A DNA stretch of 64,000 nucleotides from Oscillatoriales cyanobacterium (GCA_004292515.1 RDXB01000034.1:1-64000); one strand, 5' to 3'; positions 7,842 to 18,393 are shown, counted from the first letter of the stretch. Translations and numbers: made by a program. The notes: a model not told the origin generated them from the sequence alone.

Positions 7842-10615
7842 TTTTCGTCGCGCTTCCTAGCTCCATGATTCAATTTTCTAGTTGTGCGTTTCCGTTGAGC
7901 AATCGGGAGTAAAGGACTCGTCAGTTTTTCATAGCATTCAAAGAGATATTGAATGCGACTTGACTCGCTAGTGAACGGTTGTGATCGATAACACAAATCG
8001 ACAGCTTTATCAAGTTTCTGATGAGCTTTCATCAGATCAGAAGGCATAGTCAAAGGATCGTATAAATCGGCAAGACTGCTCTCAGGATATTTTGCTCTGG
8101 TATCCAACACCGCTTGAGCGCAGGCTTCAATAGCTTGTTTTTGCTTGCCAGTAGGAGTTTTGGGAAAGGGAAAATTATTGTAAACAATGTATTTTGAGTA
8201 ACGAAAACGCCCCTCTAATCTACCACAAACATATCTAGTCCATGCCATATGCATCTCAGAAGTCAAGATGCCAAATAGCAAAAGATCTGCATTGGCAATA
8301 ATGAACAGCAAATCACTAGACAGCGTATGTGCATCAAGAAAGCCAATAGGAATATACTTGCGTCTTTCGCTAGAAGCTTTTGGAATAACTAGATATTCTG
8401 ATGCAGGTATATTTTCAACATGAAAACGTGTTGGCGTTAATGCCAATTTCTGAGTGGGGAGACTTGCCCTCGCCAATCTATAGCTTTTGACAGATTCAAT
8501 TCTTTGCAAAACATGGGGCATTTTTTTTAATTCATTAGGAGGGCAATCACCTAGCCATAAACACCATCTTTCATAATTATTAATAAATTCATCAAATCCC
8601 AACCATTTCCTAAACCACTTTTCAGAGTTGGGTTCCAGTTTAATAAACTCTTCTTTTTCAGTCGTTGTAAATAGATAATGTCCACCGTCAATCGGTTTAT
8701 TCCCAATTACAATCTTAGGAACATCGCATAAAGGCGATCTCCGCCTAGGAACAGTTGTATCATTGCCATCTACAAGGTATGGGTTGATATTTTTAGCCTT
8801 TACTTCTAATGGCTCACCTTTAATATTCTCATATTCAAACAAGCGCTTTTCCGAAGTGTCAAAATTGGCAAACCCAATAATTACACAATACACAGCCGCG
8901 CTTTTTTTAGCTTCATTTGACCATTTAAAAGTTCGGTGTGCAAAATGAATTTTCATATGATACACACTAAACAAAACATTCCAAAGGATGCCAACTTGTT
9001 CTCCCTGAGAAATTGAGTTTGTACTTACAAAAGCAACTTTAATATTTGATGCTTGGATCAATTCTGCTGCCTTAATATACCAAGCTGAAACATAATCCAT
9101 TACGCCTGCGCCCTTGGCTTTTTTAAACAGTGCCAATAAATCTTCTCTCTGAACCTTGGTCATCATCTTAGATCCCACAAAAGGTGGATTTCCTAAAATG
9201 AAACTGAGCATTGCTTTGGGTACAATTTCTTCCCAGTTCATCCGTAATGCATTCCCATGGACGATCTTTACTGATTTTTTTAGTGGCAAACGCACAAAAT
9301 ATTGACCAAAAGTGTTGCTCACCTTCATATTCATCTGGTGATCAATTAACCACATCGCCACTTCTGCTACCCGTACCGGAAACTCATCGTATTCAATGCC
9401 CGAAAATTGATCAACATCCACTTGAATAATCGAGCCAATATCTGTCACCAATTGTCCTGTTTTATTTAATTCCTGTAATACCAAAATCTCTAGATCACGT
9501 AGTTCTCGATAGGTAATCACTAAAAAATTACCGCAACCACAGGCGGGATCGAGAAAGTGTAAGTTAGCAATTTTTTTGTGAAATTCTAATAGTCCATTAC
9601 GACTTATCTTTATTTGCTCAAATTCCATGTATAGATCATCCAAAAATAATGGTTTAATAACTCTTTGAATATTTTTCTCAGAAGTATAGTGCGACCCCAA
9701 GTTGCGTCGTTTCTTTGAATCCATCACTGCTTGAAACATAGATCCAAAAATAGCAGGTGAAATTTTTCCCCAGTCAAAGGCACAGGCCTCTAGCAACATC
9801 AATCGCATCTTGCTATCGAAAGCCGCCAAAAGTAATGGCTCTTCAAATAGCTTGCCATTCACATAGGGAAATTGAGTTAAATTCTCATCCAGATTTTTTA
9901 AGCGTCTTTCCTCTGGCGTATTCAAGACCTGAAAGATGGAAGCAAGGTGCATCGCCAGATCACTGCCATCTTCTTTTGTATGCAGATCAATATATTCTCG
10001 AAAAATCCCTTTATTAAAAATACCTGTATCGTCTGCAAATAAACAAAACAGTAGCCGCACAAGATAGACTTCTAAATCATGACCTGTATAACCAATTTCT
10101 TTGAGGCAATCATGAAATTTTCCCATCAATTCGGCTGCTTCGATGTTAACTGGATCGCTGTCCTTGTAGACTCGCTTTTCGTATCCTGCAATGAAGTCAA
10201 ATAGGTGAATATTTTGAGCAAATTCATCCAGTCTGAACTCTGACTGATGACCTAAATCTAAGTCGTATAATTTAAATCTTTGAAAATCCGAGACCAGAAT
10301 GTATCGCGGTAATTCATGTTCTTTTAAATTTGGAAAATAATCCTTAGCCTGCTGCGTTGCTCTTTCTAAGTCCTTACCTCTCGATTTATGCTCAACTAAA
10401 ATTATTCCTTTCCATAGCAAATCGATAAAGCCTTGCTTGTTATCTGCTTTTTTAACGGGTTGCTCAAAACTAGCTACCCTACGTCGCGAAATTCCAAAAA
10501 CATTAAAAAAATCATTCCAAAAAGATTGAGCTTCAGCTTTTTCTGAAGTCTCTTCTGCCCACTCTTTCTGAAAAATAATCGCCCGACTTTTGATTTCATT
10601 CCAGCTTAAGGGCAT
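7838..10615 (-). CDS. MmeI-like (type IIL) restriction-modification enzyme
   Basis: The protein fuses nuclease, methyltransferase and target recognition in one 925-residue chain, the size of MmeI-type enzymes. The N-terminal nuclease shows D65, then E75 and K77 (IDLLWKGIILVEHK). A helical spacer follows. The methyltransferase domain has SAM motif I DPACGCGNFL (356-365) and catalytic motif IV NPPF (476-479), typical of N6-adenine methylation. The C-terminal part should hold target recognition (MAWTRYVCGRLEGRFRYSKY is typical of this family). Such enzymes cut at a fixed distance from an asymmetric site and protect host DNA by methylating one strand. The gene is clearly AT-richer than everything around it and lacks dense GCGATCGC sites, which points to horizontal acquisition. 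It appears intact. Confidence 0.9.
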   Translation of the reverse strand: MPLSWNEIKSRAIIFQKEWAEETSEKAEAQSFWNDFFNVFGISRRRVASFEQPVKKADNKQGFIDLLWKGIILVEHKSRGKDLERATQQAKDYFPNLKEHELPRYILVSDFQRFKLYDLDLGHQSEFRLDEFAQNIHLFDFIAGYEKRVYKDSDPVNIEAAELMGKFHDCLKEIGYTGHDLEVYLVRLLFCLFADDTGIFNKGIFREYIDLHTKEDGSDLAMHLASIFQVLNTPEERRLKNLDENLTQFPYVNGKLFEEPLLLAAFDSKMRLMLLEACAFDWGKISPAIFGSMFQAVMDSKKRRNLGSHYTSEKNIQRVIKPLFLDDLYMEFEQIKISRNGLLEFHKKIANLHFLDPACGCGNFLVITYRELRDLEILVLQELNKTGQLVTDIGSIIQVDVDQFSGIEYDEFPVRVAEVAMWLIDHQMNMKVSNTFGQYFVRLPLKKSVKIVHGNALRMNWEEIVPKAMLSFILGNPPFVGSKMMTKVQREDLLALFKKAKGAGVMDYVSAWYIKAAELIQASNIKVAFVSTNSISQGEQVGILWNVLFSVYHMKIHFAHRTFKWSNEAKKSAAVYCVIIGFANFDTSEKRLFEYENIKGEPLEVKAKNINPYLVDGNDTTVPRRRSPLCDVPKIVIGNKPIDGGHYLFTTTEKEEFIKLEPNSEKWFRKWLGFDEFINNYERWCLWLGDCPPNELKKMPHVLQRIESVKSYRLARASLPTQKLALTPTRFHVENIPASEYLVIPKASSERRKYIPIGFLDAHTLSSDLLFIIANADLLLFGILTSEMHMAWTRYVCGRLEGRFRYSKYIVYNNFPFPKTPTGKQKQAIEACAQAVLDTRAKYPESSLADLYDPLTMPSDLMKAHQKLDKAVDLCYRSQPFTSESSRIQYLFECYEKLTSPLLPIAQRKRTTRKLNHGARKRDEK

Positions 10616-10943
10616 GGTTTCAAGTCCTGATTTATTTTTGGCAAAACAGTCTCAAGTGACTTTTTTAGTACAACGCGAGAGGGTTAGCCCCATAATTATA
10701 AGAGTTTTCGGGAGTCAATCAATCATTAAATTGTATTTTGTTATGTGTTTTAATCTCAAAGCTTCAACAGGCTCGCCCGTATCCTGCCGTCAAATGCGAC
10801 AAGCTGCAAAGTCTTTTCCAAGTCGATTGCAAAACCAGCCCAATCGATCGCGCTAGGCCCGGCCGCCGATCGCCCCCCGTCAGGGCCGCAACCCGCTACA
10901 ATCAAAGCCGCTTTATGACCATCCTTTAGCCCCCAAAATCATC
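10616..10943. other. Boundary of the AT-rich island, upstream of gltX
   Basis: The left two thirds (to about 10,800) are AT-rich like the MmeI-like gene, and the rest returns to GC-rich host composition. A TACAAT hexamer at 10,897-10,902 could be the gltX -10 element. No gene or flanking direct repeat was seen that would mark an insertion edge. Confidence 0.55.
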
Positions 10944-12404
10944 GTGTCCGTTCGCGTTCGCCTCGCCCCCAGCCCCACCGGCAACCTCCACATCGGCACG
11001 GCCCGCACCGCCGTTTTTAACTGGCTTTATGCTCGTCGCACGGGCGGCACATTTGTGCTGCGGATTGAAGACACCGACACCGAGCGATCGCGCCCCGAAT
11101 TTGAAGCCAACATTCTCGAAGGCCTGCAATGGCTGGGCATGAACTGGGATGAAGGCCCCTTCTACCAGTCCAAACGCAATGAGTTTTACAAGCAAGCGAT
11201 CCAAACCCTGCTGGACAAGGGCTTGGCCTATCGTTGCTACACCACACCCGAAGAACTGGACAAACTGCGCGAGGGCCAAAAAGCCCGCAACGAAGCCCCC
11301 CGCTACGACAACCGCCACCGCAACTTGACCCCCGAGCAAGAAGCCGCCTTCATTGCCGAAGGTCGCCAGCCGGTGATTCGCTTCAAGATTGATGACAAAC
11401 GGACGATCGCCTGGGCTGATCGGGTGCGGGGCACGGTCACTTGGAAGGGCTTTGACCTGGGCGGCGACATGGTGGTGGCCCGGGCGGCCGGTACTGATGA
11501 TGTGGGCCAGCCGCTCTACAACCTGGCTGTGGTGGTGGATGACATTGATATGCAAATCACTCATGTGATTCGCGGCGAAGACCACATCGCCAACACCGCC
11601 AAGCAAATTCTGCTCTATGAAGCCCTGGGCGCGACGGTTCCTGAGTTTGCCCACACGCCGCTGATTTTGAATCGGGAAGGGCGCAAACTCTCGAAGCGGG
11701 ATGGGGCCACCTCGGTTTCGGAATTCCGCAACATGGGCTATTTGTCCGAGGCGATCGCCAACTACATGACCCTGCTGGGTTGGGCCCCGCCGGAAGGAAT
11801 GGAAGAGGTGTTTTCGCTGGAGCAAGCAGCCGCCCAGTTTGAGATCGATCGGGTGAACAAGGCGGGCGCGAAGTTCGATTGGGACAAGCTGAACTGGCTG
11901 AACGCCCAATACCTGCACAAGATGCCGCCGGCCGAGCTGCTCGATCGCCTGATTCCCTACTGGCAAGGCGCGGGCTACAGCTTTGACCCTGTGGCCGATC
12001 GCCCCTGGCTGGAGGCTTTGGCGGGTCTGCTGGCCACGGCGATTGTCCGGCTCGACCAAGCCCCCGAAGCGGCCAAGCTGTTCTTTAGCGAAACGGTGGA
12101 CTACACCGACGAAGCCAAGGCCCAACTGGCCCAGGCCGGCGGCGCAGAGATTTTGGCGGCCCTGGCGGAGGGACTCGCGGAGGGACTCAGCGATCAGCCC
12201 TTGGCGCACGACGCGGCCATGGCGCTGATTAATCAGGTGGTGAAATCCACGGGCACGAAGAAGGGCCAGGTGATGCGTACCCTGCGGGCCACCCTGATGG
12301 GGGCGATGCAGGGGCCGGAGATGGTTCCCACTTGGCAGATCCTGAACCAACGCGGGTTCGATCGCGCCCGAATTGCGGCGGGCCAGGCGATCGCCCAAGC
12401 GTAG
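10944..12404 (+). CDS. gltX: Glutamyl-tRNA synthetase
   Basis: GltX charges tRNA-Glu with glutamate; in cyanobacteria Glu-tRNA also feeds tetrapyrrole synthesis through glutamyl-tRNA reductase. The 486-residue protein has the class I signature near the N-terminus, [20 protein letters not shown] (HIGH variant HIGT at 16-19), and the KMSKS-type loop [10 protein letters not shown] at about 248-257. The C-terminal helical anticodon-binding domain ends the protein. Translation starts at GTG (GTG TCC GTT CGC). In cyanobacteria this enzyme is often non-discriminating, charging tRNA-Gln too; the sequence as read here does not settle that. Confidence 0.97.
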   Translation: MSVRVRLAPSPTGNLHIGTARTAVFNWLYARRTGGTFVLRIEDTDTERSRPEFEANILEGLQWLGMNWDEGPFYQSKRNEFYKQAIQTLLDKGLAYRCYTTPEELDKLREGQKARNEAPRYDNRHRNLTPEQEAAFIAEGRQPVIRFKIDDKRTIAWADRVRGTVTWKGFDLGGDMVVARAAGTDDVGQPLYNLAVVVDDIDMQITHVIRGEDHIANTAKQILLYEALGATVPEFAHTPLILNREGRKLSKRDGATSVSEFRNMGYLSEAIANYMTLLGWAPPEGMEEVFSLEQAAAQFEIDRVNKAGAKFDWDKLNWLNAQYLHKMPPAELLDRLIPYWQGAGYSFDPVADRPWLEALAGLLATAIVRLDQAPEAAKLFFSETVDYTDEAKAQLAQAGGAEILAALAEGLAEGLSDQPLAHDAAMALINQVVKSTGTKKGQVMRTLRATLMGAMQGPEMVPTWQILNQRGFDRARIAAGQAIAQA

Positions 12405-12564
12405 ATCCAATAAATCCAATAGATCTACTAGGTCTAATGGAGGTAGCCAGGGGCCGCCGCTCCTTGGCTACCGGGAGATCACCCTCAAGCTCTAAGATCT
12501 CCCACGATGCTTCCACTCACTCGATCGCGCAAGGATCGGCAACGCAAGGATCGGCAACGCAACT

Positions 12565-13683
12565 ATGGCTCTTCAATCCTGGTTTCACCCCCGCCACCGT
12601 CGGATGATGGGGCGATCGCTTGGGTTGCTGGTTTTGTTGGGGGCGATCGGGGCGGCTCCCACTGCGGCCCAGGCGATGCCGTTGGCGGGTCGATCGAGCC
12701 TGCTACTAGCCCAAGCCGCCCCCAATCCGCAGCTTCAGGAGTTGCTGACGCGGGGTGAGGATTTTGTGAAGCGGCGCGATTGGGAATCGGCCCTAGTGAT
12801 CTATGAGCGGGCGGCCACCCTCGATCGCGACAATCCCCGCATCTATTCCGGCATTGGCTACGTGCAAGCCATGCGCGGTAACTTTGCCGAAGCCGCCCGT
12901 GCCTATCAGCAAGCCACCACCCTCGACCCGCGCAATGCCGAGTTTTTCTATGCCCTCGGGTTCAGCCTGGCCAACAACAACGATTCAGACAATGCATTGC
13001 AGGCCTACTATCGGGCAGTGCAACTAAACAACCGCCACCTCAACGCTCACCTAGGCTTGGGGGCCATTCTCTATCGCCAGGCCAACTATGGCGGTGCGTT
13101 GCAGGCCTACCGCCAAGCCCTGACCCTCGATCCGCGCAACGCCACCGCCCAGGAATTTGTGGGCTTGACCCTGCTGAAAACCGGCGACACCAACGGGGCG
13201 ATCGCCGCCTTGCAAGCGGCCCAAAAGCTGAACCCCCGGCGCGACAGCACCTACATTTCCTTGGGCGTGGCTTGGTTGGCAGCGGGCAACAGCACCGAAG
13301 CAGCAGCGGCCTTTGACCAAGCGGCGCGCCTGAATCCGCGCAACCCGACAGTGCATCTACAAATCGGGCGCATTTTGCTGGAACAGGGCGACAAGGTCGG
13401 CGCGCTCAATGCCTACCAACGGGCGGTGGCTACGGATGCCGATTCCTACGAAGCCCAAGAAGCCTTGGCGGATCTGAGCTTGGGCAATGGCGATATTTTG
13501 GTGGCGATTATTGGCTACCGGCGTTTGGTGGAGTTGCAGCCCAACAACGGCATGGCCCATTTCAAGCTGGGCAAGGCGCTGGCGACGCAGGGGCGAAATT
13601 TTGAGGCGCGGGAATCGTTTGATCGGGCGATCGAGCTGGGTGTGCCTGATGCGGTGGGCGCGCGCGATGCCCTACCCAAGTAG
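12565..13683 (+). CDS. Secreted TPR-repeat protein
   Basis: The 372-residue protein begins with basic residues and a hydrophobic stretch (LGLLVLLGAIGAAPTAAQAM, about residues 19-38), read as a signal peptide; there is no lipobox Cys. From about residue 55 to the end it consists of roughly nine tetratricopeptide repeats, each with the Ala/Gly/Tyr pattern and ending in forms such as A-x-x-LDPRNA. TPR arrays are protein-binding scaffolds, and the partner cannot be inferred. An alternative start is the internal MMGRSLG. Just before the gene, 'aaggatcggcaacgc' is repeated twice (12,531-12,560). Confidence 0.88.
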   Translation: MALQSWFHPRHRRMMGRSLGLLVLLGAIGAAPTAAQAMPLAGRSSLLLAQAAPNPQLQELLTRGEDFVKRRDWESALVIYERAATLDRDNPRIYSGIGYVQAMRGNFAEAARAYQQATTLDPRNAEFFYALGFSLANNNDSDNALQAYYRAVQLNNRHLNAHLGLGAILYRQANYGGALQAYRQALTLDPRNATAQEFVGLTLLKTGDTNGAIAALQAAQKLNPRRDSTYISLGVAWLAAGNSTEAAAAFDQAARLNPRNPTVHLQIGRILLEQGDKVGALNAYQRAVATDADSYEAQEALADLSLGNGDILVAIIGYRRLVELQPNNGMAHFKLGKALATQGRNFEARESFDRAIELGVPDAVGARDALPK

Positions 13684-13723
13684 CAATCGTCGATCGCCCC
13701 GCTGTCACACGACCCGGCCAAAA

Positions 13724-14506
13724 TCACGCCACCTGATCCAAAAACGCCAGGGGTTGGGCCATATTCGCCGCAAAACCGAGGATGCCCCGATCGCGGTGTT
13801 CGTAAAGCAAATTCCCGGCGCGATCGAACAAAAATGTGCCCCCGCGTTGGGTCATGTATTGGGCATCGGGCACGTAGCGGTCCCACTTGCCCAGCACTTC
13901 CACCATGTTTCGCAACCGCAACGTGGCTAGCTCAAAGGACCGCTGAAACCCACGACCACCCGCCAGCGCAAAAAAGTCGCCCTTGAGCGGTGGCAACAGG
14001 TTGGTGGCGATCGCCTCGTCATCCGCAATCAGTTGGGGTGCGGCGCGATCGCCTCGATAGCCGCGAAACACTTCCGCCAGTGTGCCCGGACTGCCAATAC
14101 CCGCACACATCAACATCAAATTCACCCAAGCACTTTGACCCGGTTGCAAACCCGGCCACGATCGCGTCACGCCTTGATAAAGCCCCAACTCGCGATGCAG
14201 CGTTGCTTGGGTATCCATGAACAGCGCATCGGCCGCAAATCCCGTGTATTCGCAAAATTGCTGGCCCGAAGCGCGATCGCCAATGCCCACCGCTCGCAGG
14301 GTAATGTTGAGCGATCGCAGGTGATCGGCTTCCCGATGCAGCCACCAGGCATATTCCAAACTGTCGAAGTCGCCCAACTGGGGCAAGGCAATAAACAGCA
14401 ATTTGGCGGATGGACTGGAGGATTCCCAACCAGCTAACACGGGGGCAATCACGCCATCGCTAACTCGTTCCCGTTGGGTATTTTGCAGAATTTCGTAGGC
14501 GTTCAT
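13724..14506 (-). CDS. Peroxiredoxin-like (AhpC/TSA-related) family protein
   Basis: The 260-residue protein has a thioredoxin-like arrangement: a strand KLLFIALPQLGDFDSLEYAWWL, then NITLRAVGIGDRASGQQFCEYTGF (Cys at about residue 85), then ALFMDTQATLHRELGLYQG, and a C-terminal GGTFLFDRAGNLLYEHRDRGILGF. This is the pattern of the PRXL2/AhpC-TSA-like family common in cyanobacteria and plastids. The usual CxxC or TxxC peroxidatic site is not evident at the first strand, so peroxidase activity is not assured. The gene is convergent with the TPR gene (40 bp between stops). Confidence 0.75.
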   Translation of the reverse strand: MNAYEILQNTQRERVSDGVIAPVLAGWESSSPSAKLLFIALPQLGDFDSLEYAWWLHREADHLRSLNITLRAVGIGDRASGQQFCEYTGFAADALFMDTQATLHRELGLYQGVTRSWPGLQPGQSAWVNLMLMCAGIGSPGTLAEVFRGYRGDRAAPQLIADDEAIATNLLPPLKGDFFALAGGRGFQRSFELATLRLRNMVEVLGKWDRYVPDAQYMTQRGGTFLFDRAGNLLYEHRDRGILGFAANMAQPLAFLDQVA

Positions 14507-14676
14507 CGAGTTCAGAGGGTAATTCTAAATTCTGCTTAGATTTGGCTGATCGCAAATAGGTAATCGACCATCGGGTGACATTGCAAAAAATAGCTCATTC
14601 ACTAAAATCGGGTGAGGAAACTGATTCCACACCCGATCATGCATAGCTTTATTTTAGGGAAAATCGATGAATCGCG

Positions 14677-16248
14677 TTAGCGTTTGATCGAATCGATCCA
14701 TTGGCGCAATTGCTCGCCCGCCACATCACGACCACCCAACCCAAAGGCGATCGCACTGGCCACGGCCACCGCACCCAAAATCAAGCCAAAGGCCAGGTTC
14801 ACAATGTCCGGCGCAATCCCCATTTGTTGCAGGGCCATCGCACCCGACAGGATGATGATCCCGAGGCGGGCCGATTGGGCCAGCAGGCTGGCTTGACGCG
14901 ATCCGGGCATTGCAATCACGCGATAGGCCAGGTTCGCCAAGTAGAGGCCCACCGCAAAGATCAACACGCCCACCAGCACTTGGCCGGCGATCGCCGTCAG
15001 GCCGGCCACCAGCGCTGTCAGCTCCGGCACTTTCAGGCTATCGATCGCCGCGATCGTCGCGAACAGCATCACCCCCACCAGGGAGACAATGCCCGCAATA
15101 TCCGACGGCGACTTGGCTCCCACCGTCATCGGCAAGCCCAAGGCCAACGGCAGGTTGTTGAAACCCACGCCGCTGAGGAAGTTGCTGACCAAGTTCGAGA
15201 CAAACCGCCCGATCACATAGGCGATCGCCAGAATCAGCACTGCCCGCAGGATGTAGGGAATCGCCAGCAGAATCTCGTTCAGCATGGCCACGGCGGGTTC
15301 GGAGACGGCTTGGATTTGCAGTTCTTGCAGCACCGAAATCGCCGTCACAATCAAAATCACCGTGTAGGCCACTGTGCCCGCAATCCAAGACAGGCTCTGG
15401 GTTCCCGCCACGCTGCTCAGGCCAATTCGGTAGCCGAGGCGATCGACCCCGGCCGCGCCCAAAAAGTTGGTCAACACGACCCGTACAATCCGGGCAATGA
15501 ACCAGCCCACCACGCCCACGAGCACGGCCTTCAAAATCCGGGGCAGGGCTTCCAAGACTTGGGCGATCGCCCCTTGGATCGGTTCGAGGGGGCCTTGCAA
15601 AGCCAGGGCATCAAGCACAAAGGGCAAGAACAGCAGCAGAATCGACCAATAAAGGATGTTGCCCAGGGTTTCGTTGAGCAAAATCGGGCTGCTGCCGCCC
15701 ATTTGTTGGGCCAGGCGATCGTCGAGGGCAAACCGCTGCAACCCACGGGTCAACAGCAACTTGACCACGGTGGCTACCAGCCAAGCCAAGGCCGCCAAGA
15801 CAAAGGCGCTAAAAATCCGGGGCGCATAGCCCAAAATTTCGCCCAGGAAGCGTTGCAGGGGAGCCGAGGCCGCTTGCAACCCCACTGCATCTAAAAAGAC
15901 CAGGATGGCGAAGAGCATGATCGTCCAAAAGGCGATCGCCCCGGCCCAGTTCTCGATCGGGACAAGGGCCGCATCATCGGTCGATCGCCCCGACAGCCAG
16001 GCCGACAGCCGCCGCCCCATATCCAGCTTGCCCAGCACGTGGCGAATGACGCTGGCCACCAGCACCGCCAGGAGCCAGCCCACCACCAAAGAAATTAAGC
16101 CCCGCACCAATCCATTGAGAAAGGGGGCCACATCTGCATTCATCCCCGGAGGCGGGGGCATCTGGGCTGAATAAAGACTCGCAGGGAGCCAGTTACTAAG
16201 GAAGCCTGCGGGAGGCATCGAAATAATTTGCCAAAGCGCGATGGTCAT
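14677..16248 (-). CDS. Multi-pass membrane protein with MscS-like TM-helix repeats
   Basis: The 523-residue protein is almost wholly membrane-embedded, with about 11-12 hydrophobic segments. It shows repeated units of the 'conserved TM helix' type found in some MscS-related proteins: ILKAVLVGVVGWFIARIVRV, then a spacer with FLGAAGVDRLG, and again ILRAVLILAIAYVIGRFVSN with FLSGVGFNNL. The soluble beta domain and pore-helix signature of genuine MscS channels are absent, so a mechanosensitive function is only a family-based guess. It starts at the ATG at 16,248 and stands alone. Conserved in cyanobacteria in my recollection. Confidence 0.8.
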   Translation of the reverse strand: MTIALWQIISMPPAGFLSNWLPASLYSAQMPPPPGMNADVAPFLNGLVRGLISLVVGWLLAVLVASVIRHVLGKLDMGRRLSAWLSGRSTDDAALVPIENWAGAIAFWTIMLFAILVFLDAVGLQAASAPLQRFLGEILGYAPRIFSAFVLAALAWLVATVVKLLLTRGLQRFALDDRLAQQMGGSSPILLNETLGNILYWSILLLFLPFVLDALALQGPLEPIQGAIAQVLEALPRILKAVLVGVVGWFIARIVRVVLTNFLGAAGVDRLGYRIGLSSVAGTQSLSWIAGTVAYTVILIVTAISVLQELQIQAVSEPAVAMLNEILLAIPYILRAVLILAIAYVIGRFVSNLVSNFLSGVGFNNLPLALGLPMTVGAKSPSDIAGIVSLVGVMLFATIAAIDSLKVPELTALVAGLTAIAGQVLVGVLIFAVGLYLANLAYRVIAMPGSRQASLLAQSARLGIIILSGAMALQQMGIAPDIVNLAFGLILGAVAVASAIAFGLGGRDVAGEQLRQWIDSIKR

Positions 16249-16950
16249 GGATTGCGATTCTCCAAATGAAATGCACCTGAGTTGAGGTGTGGCTGGCAGC
16301 TAGATTGCTGTGGGTGCGATCGCCACAGACATCACCGGCCCAGCCCCGTCTAATCAGGCTCGAATACAGGACTGGTGATGGGTTTCGCCCTGTAGGTGAC
16401 TCGAATACCGTAAGGCTAACAGATGCTTGTTGGTCACTCTGGGCAATCGATTCAGACTGCCCATCAGGTTTTAGCCGATCGCCATCCCCCACAGCAGGGC
16501 CTCAGGGCTGATGCTGCAATCCTTTGACCGATCAATCCCCCTGGCCACCCTAGGGGAACTTTTAGGGATGGGGCGATCGCCCCTCGATAGAAAATGTTAA
16601 AGTTTGGGGCATTTGACATTCGCCCACACCCAGATCAAGGCGGTAGCACCTTAGCGACGCTGCTGTTTCGCCGCAGCCCATCGCCTGCCCAACTTTCCCT
16701 AGGCGATCGCCAGCCATCCTGTGGTTGCGCGCCGCGATTGAGGTGCGACCTGTGGGCGATCATCTGCGATCGCGCCGTTTACCCCCCCCAATCACGCCCC
16801 GAACCACCCCAAGTCGCATCTACCCCGTGCGCATGATAGGGGCAGTTAGCCCTGCGAGGAAGCGATCAGCCAATAGCCAGCACCCCGACGGCGGCCTTGC
16901 ACCCCCTCGTTAATCCTCCCAGTTCTCTTAGTTCTTTCGCGTTCGAGTTC
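16249..16950. other. Intergenic region without recognised gene
   Basis: About 700 bp between divergent genes. It is GC-rich with several GCGATCGC sites. Short frames on both strands lack start signals, motifs or consistent coding character. A TTG-initiated extension of the downstream DUF3370 gene (from 16,897) is possible but would hide its signal peptide. Confidence 0.6.
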
Positions 16951-18393
16951 ATGCTATCTCTGCTGCTTGGCTTGTTTCCGATTCCGGCCGGCCCCATTGC
17001 CCAAGCCACTCCCATTCAACAGACCGAACCCGACAGTCCGGGGAACCGGGAAGCGGCTGAAGATGAGATCCTCACGCCGCTGCCCATCCAACGTCGCGAG
17101 GTCATGCAACCCAACGAAGTGCGGATGTTGCCCGGGCGACTCGACAGCGTGCCCGTGTTCAACAGCAACAGCCCCGAAGTGGTGCTGACCGAAGGGATTT
17201 TACTGTCCACCTTCCCGCCCAATGGGATGGCCGACCCATCGGCCCACCTCAACTATCCGATGCAGGGTCGGTTTGATGTTTTTTCGCACCATATTTCCCG
17301 CGCCTCAGCCAGCCAAGAGGGGCGCACCCTGTTTCAGGGCGTGATGGTCTACAACCCTGGGCCGCGCACGGTGGAAGTTTCGGTCAGTGAAGCCGCCAGT
17401 TATATCAGCCGGTTCGATGCACCGTTTAAGCCGCTGCCGGCCTACGTGGAAGATCCGATCGGGGCGGTTTATTCCGGCTCCGGCAGTCGAGTGGTGGGCG
17501 ATGTGTTGCGCGGGCGGCGGCGGGGCGGCTGGCGGCCGCGCTTGCGGCTGGCTCCCCGCCAGGCAGAGATGTTGATGAATGCCAACATTCCGGTGGGCAA
17601 GGTCACGCCATCCTCGAATACGCGATCGACCCTCATTCGGGCCGAGGCCACCGGGCCGGTCTACCTGGCCAGCTTGGCCATGTTCTCGCCCAAAACGCCC
17701 GATGGACGTGAGCAGGTTCCACGCCTGCGAGATTGGCAATTGTTGCTGGTGCGGGGGCGGCTGTCGGGGCCGAGGGATGTGGTTCCCACTTCACCGGGAT
17801 TAGCCGCCACGGCTTCGCGATTTTTCTATGGTCGTGTAGCCGGTGTGGCCCGTGGCTCAAGCTGGGATGCCACCTTAGCGGACCCGGGTGTGAATGAGCT
17901 GCGGATTCCCCAACCCGGAATGGGCATTTCCTACCCGATCGCCACCTTGCCTCGGGGCACCTTGGGCACCAACCAAGTCCAGAGCGCCCCGATGTTGGCG
18001 CGCTATTCGGACACGGCCTACGCGGCCCATGGCAACTATGGTGTGCAATACAATCTGACGCTGCCCTTGGCGAACCGCACCAATGCTCCCCGACAAGTGG
18101 CGGTGTTGTTCCAAACACCGCTCAAGGACGATTCATCCCGGGGGGGATTGCGTTTTCTGGAGCCTCCCGAAGAGCGGGTCTTTTTCCGGGGGCCCATTCG
18201 CTTGCAATACCTGGATGATGAGGGTAATTTTCAAGATCGATTTGTGCATGTGGTGCAGCATCGGGGTGAGCAAGGTCAACCGCTGATGATGCTTAATCTG
18301 CGGCCGGGGACTAAGCGATCAGTGCAGGTCAGCTTCTTGTATCCGCCCGATGCCACGCCGCCACAAGTGCTGACGGTGCAAACCTTGCCCTAG
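16951..18393 (+). CDS. DUF3370 family secreted protein
   Basis: From the ATG at 16,951 the 480-residue protein begins with a signal peptide (LSLLLGLFPIPAGPIAQA). The segment VRMLPGRLDSVPVFNSNSPE, followed by GILLSTFPP, is the characteristic opening of the DUF3370 family, which I know only from cyanobacteria. The rest is rich in predicted beta strands, with NYPMQGRFDVFSHHI and GVMVYNPGPRTVEVSV, suggesting a periplasmic or surface beta protein. Function is unknown. A TTG 54 bp upstream in frame would bury the signal peptide, so the ATG is preferred. The MBOAT gene follows after 108 bp on the same strand. Confidence 0.88.
   Translation: MLSLLLGLFPIPAGPIAQATPIQQTEPDSPGNREAAEDEILTPLPIQRREVMQPNEVRMLPGRLDSVPVFNSNSPEVVLTEGILLSTFPPNGMADPSAHLNYPMQGRFDVFSHHISRASASQEGRTLFQGVMVYNPGPRTVEVSVSEAASYISRFDAPFKPLPAYVEDPIGAVYSGSGSRVVGDVLRGRRRGGWRPRLRLAPRQAEMLMNANIPVGKVTPSSNTRSTLIRAEATGPVYLASLAMFSPKTPDGREQVPRLRDWQLLLVRGRLSGPRDVVPTSPGLAATASRFFYGRVAGVARGSSWDATLADPGVNELRIPQPGMGISYPIATLPRGTLGTNQVQSAPMLARYSDTAYAAHGNYGVQYNLTLPLANRTNAPRQVAVLFQTPLKDDSSRGGLRFLEPPEERVFFRGPIRLQYLDDEGNFQDRFVHVVQHRGEQGQPLMMLNLRPGTKRSVQVSFLYPPDATPPQVLTVQTLP

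Noticed and set aside
10926-12419. Minus-strand open frame of 497 codons opposite gltX
   Set aside because: gltX is unmistakable on the plus strand. The antisense frame exists because GC-rich third positions rarely form stops; it has no motifs and is His/Gly-rich in the way of mirrored frames.
14701-15894. Plus-strand open frame of 397 codons opposite the MscS-related gene
   Set aside because: Extremely rich in Gln, His, Arg and Gly with no fold-like hydrophobic pattern. It is the mirror of a membrane protein gene.
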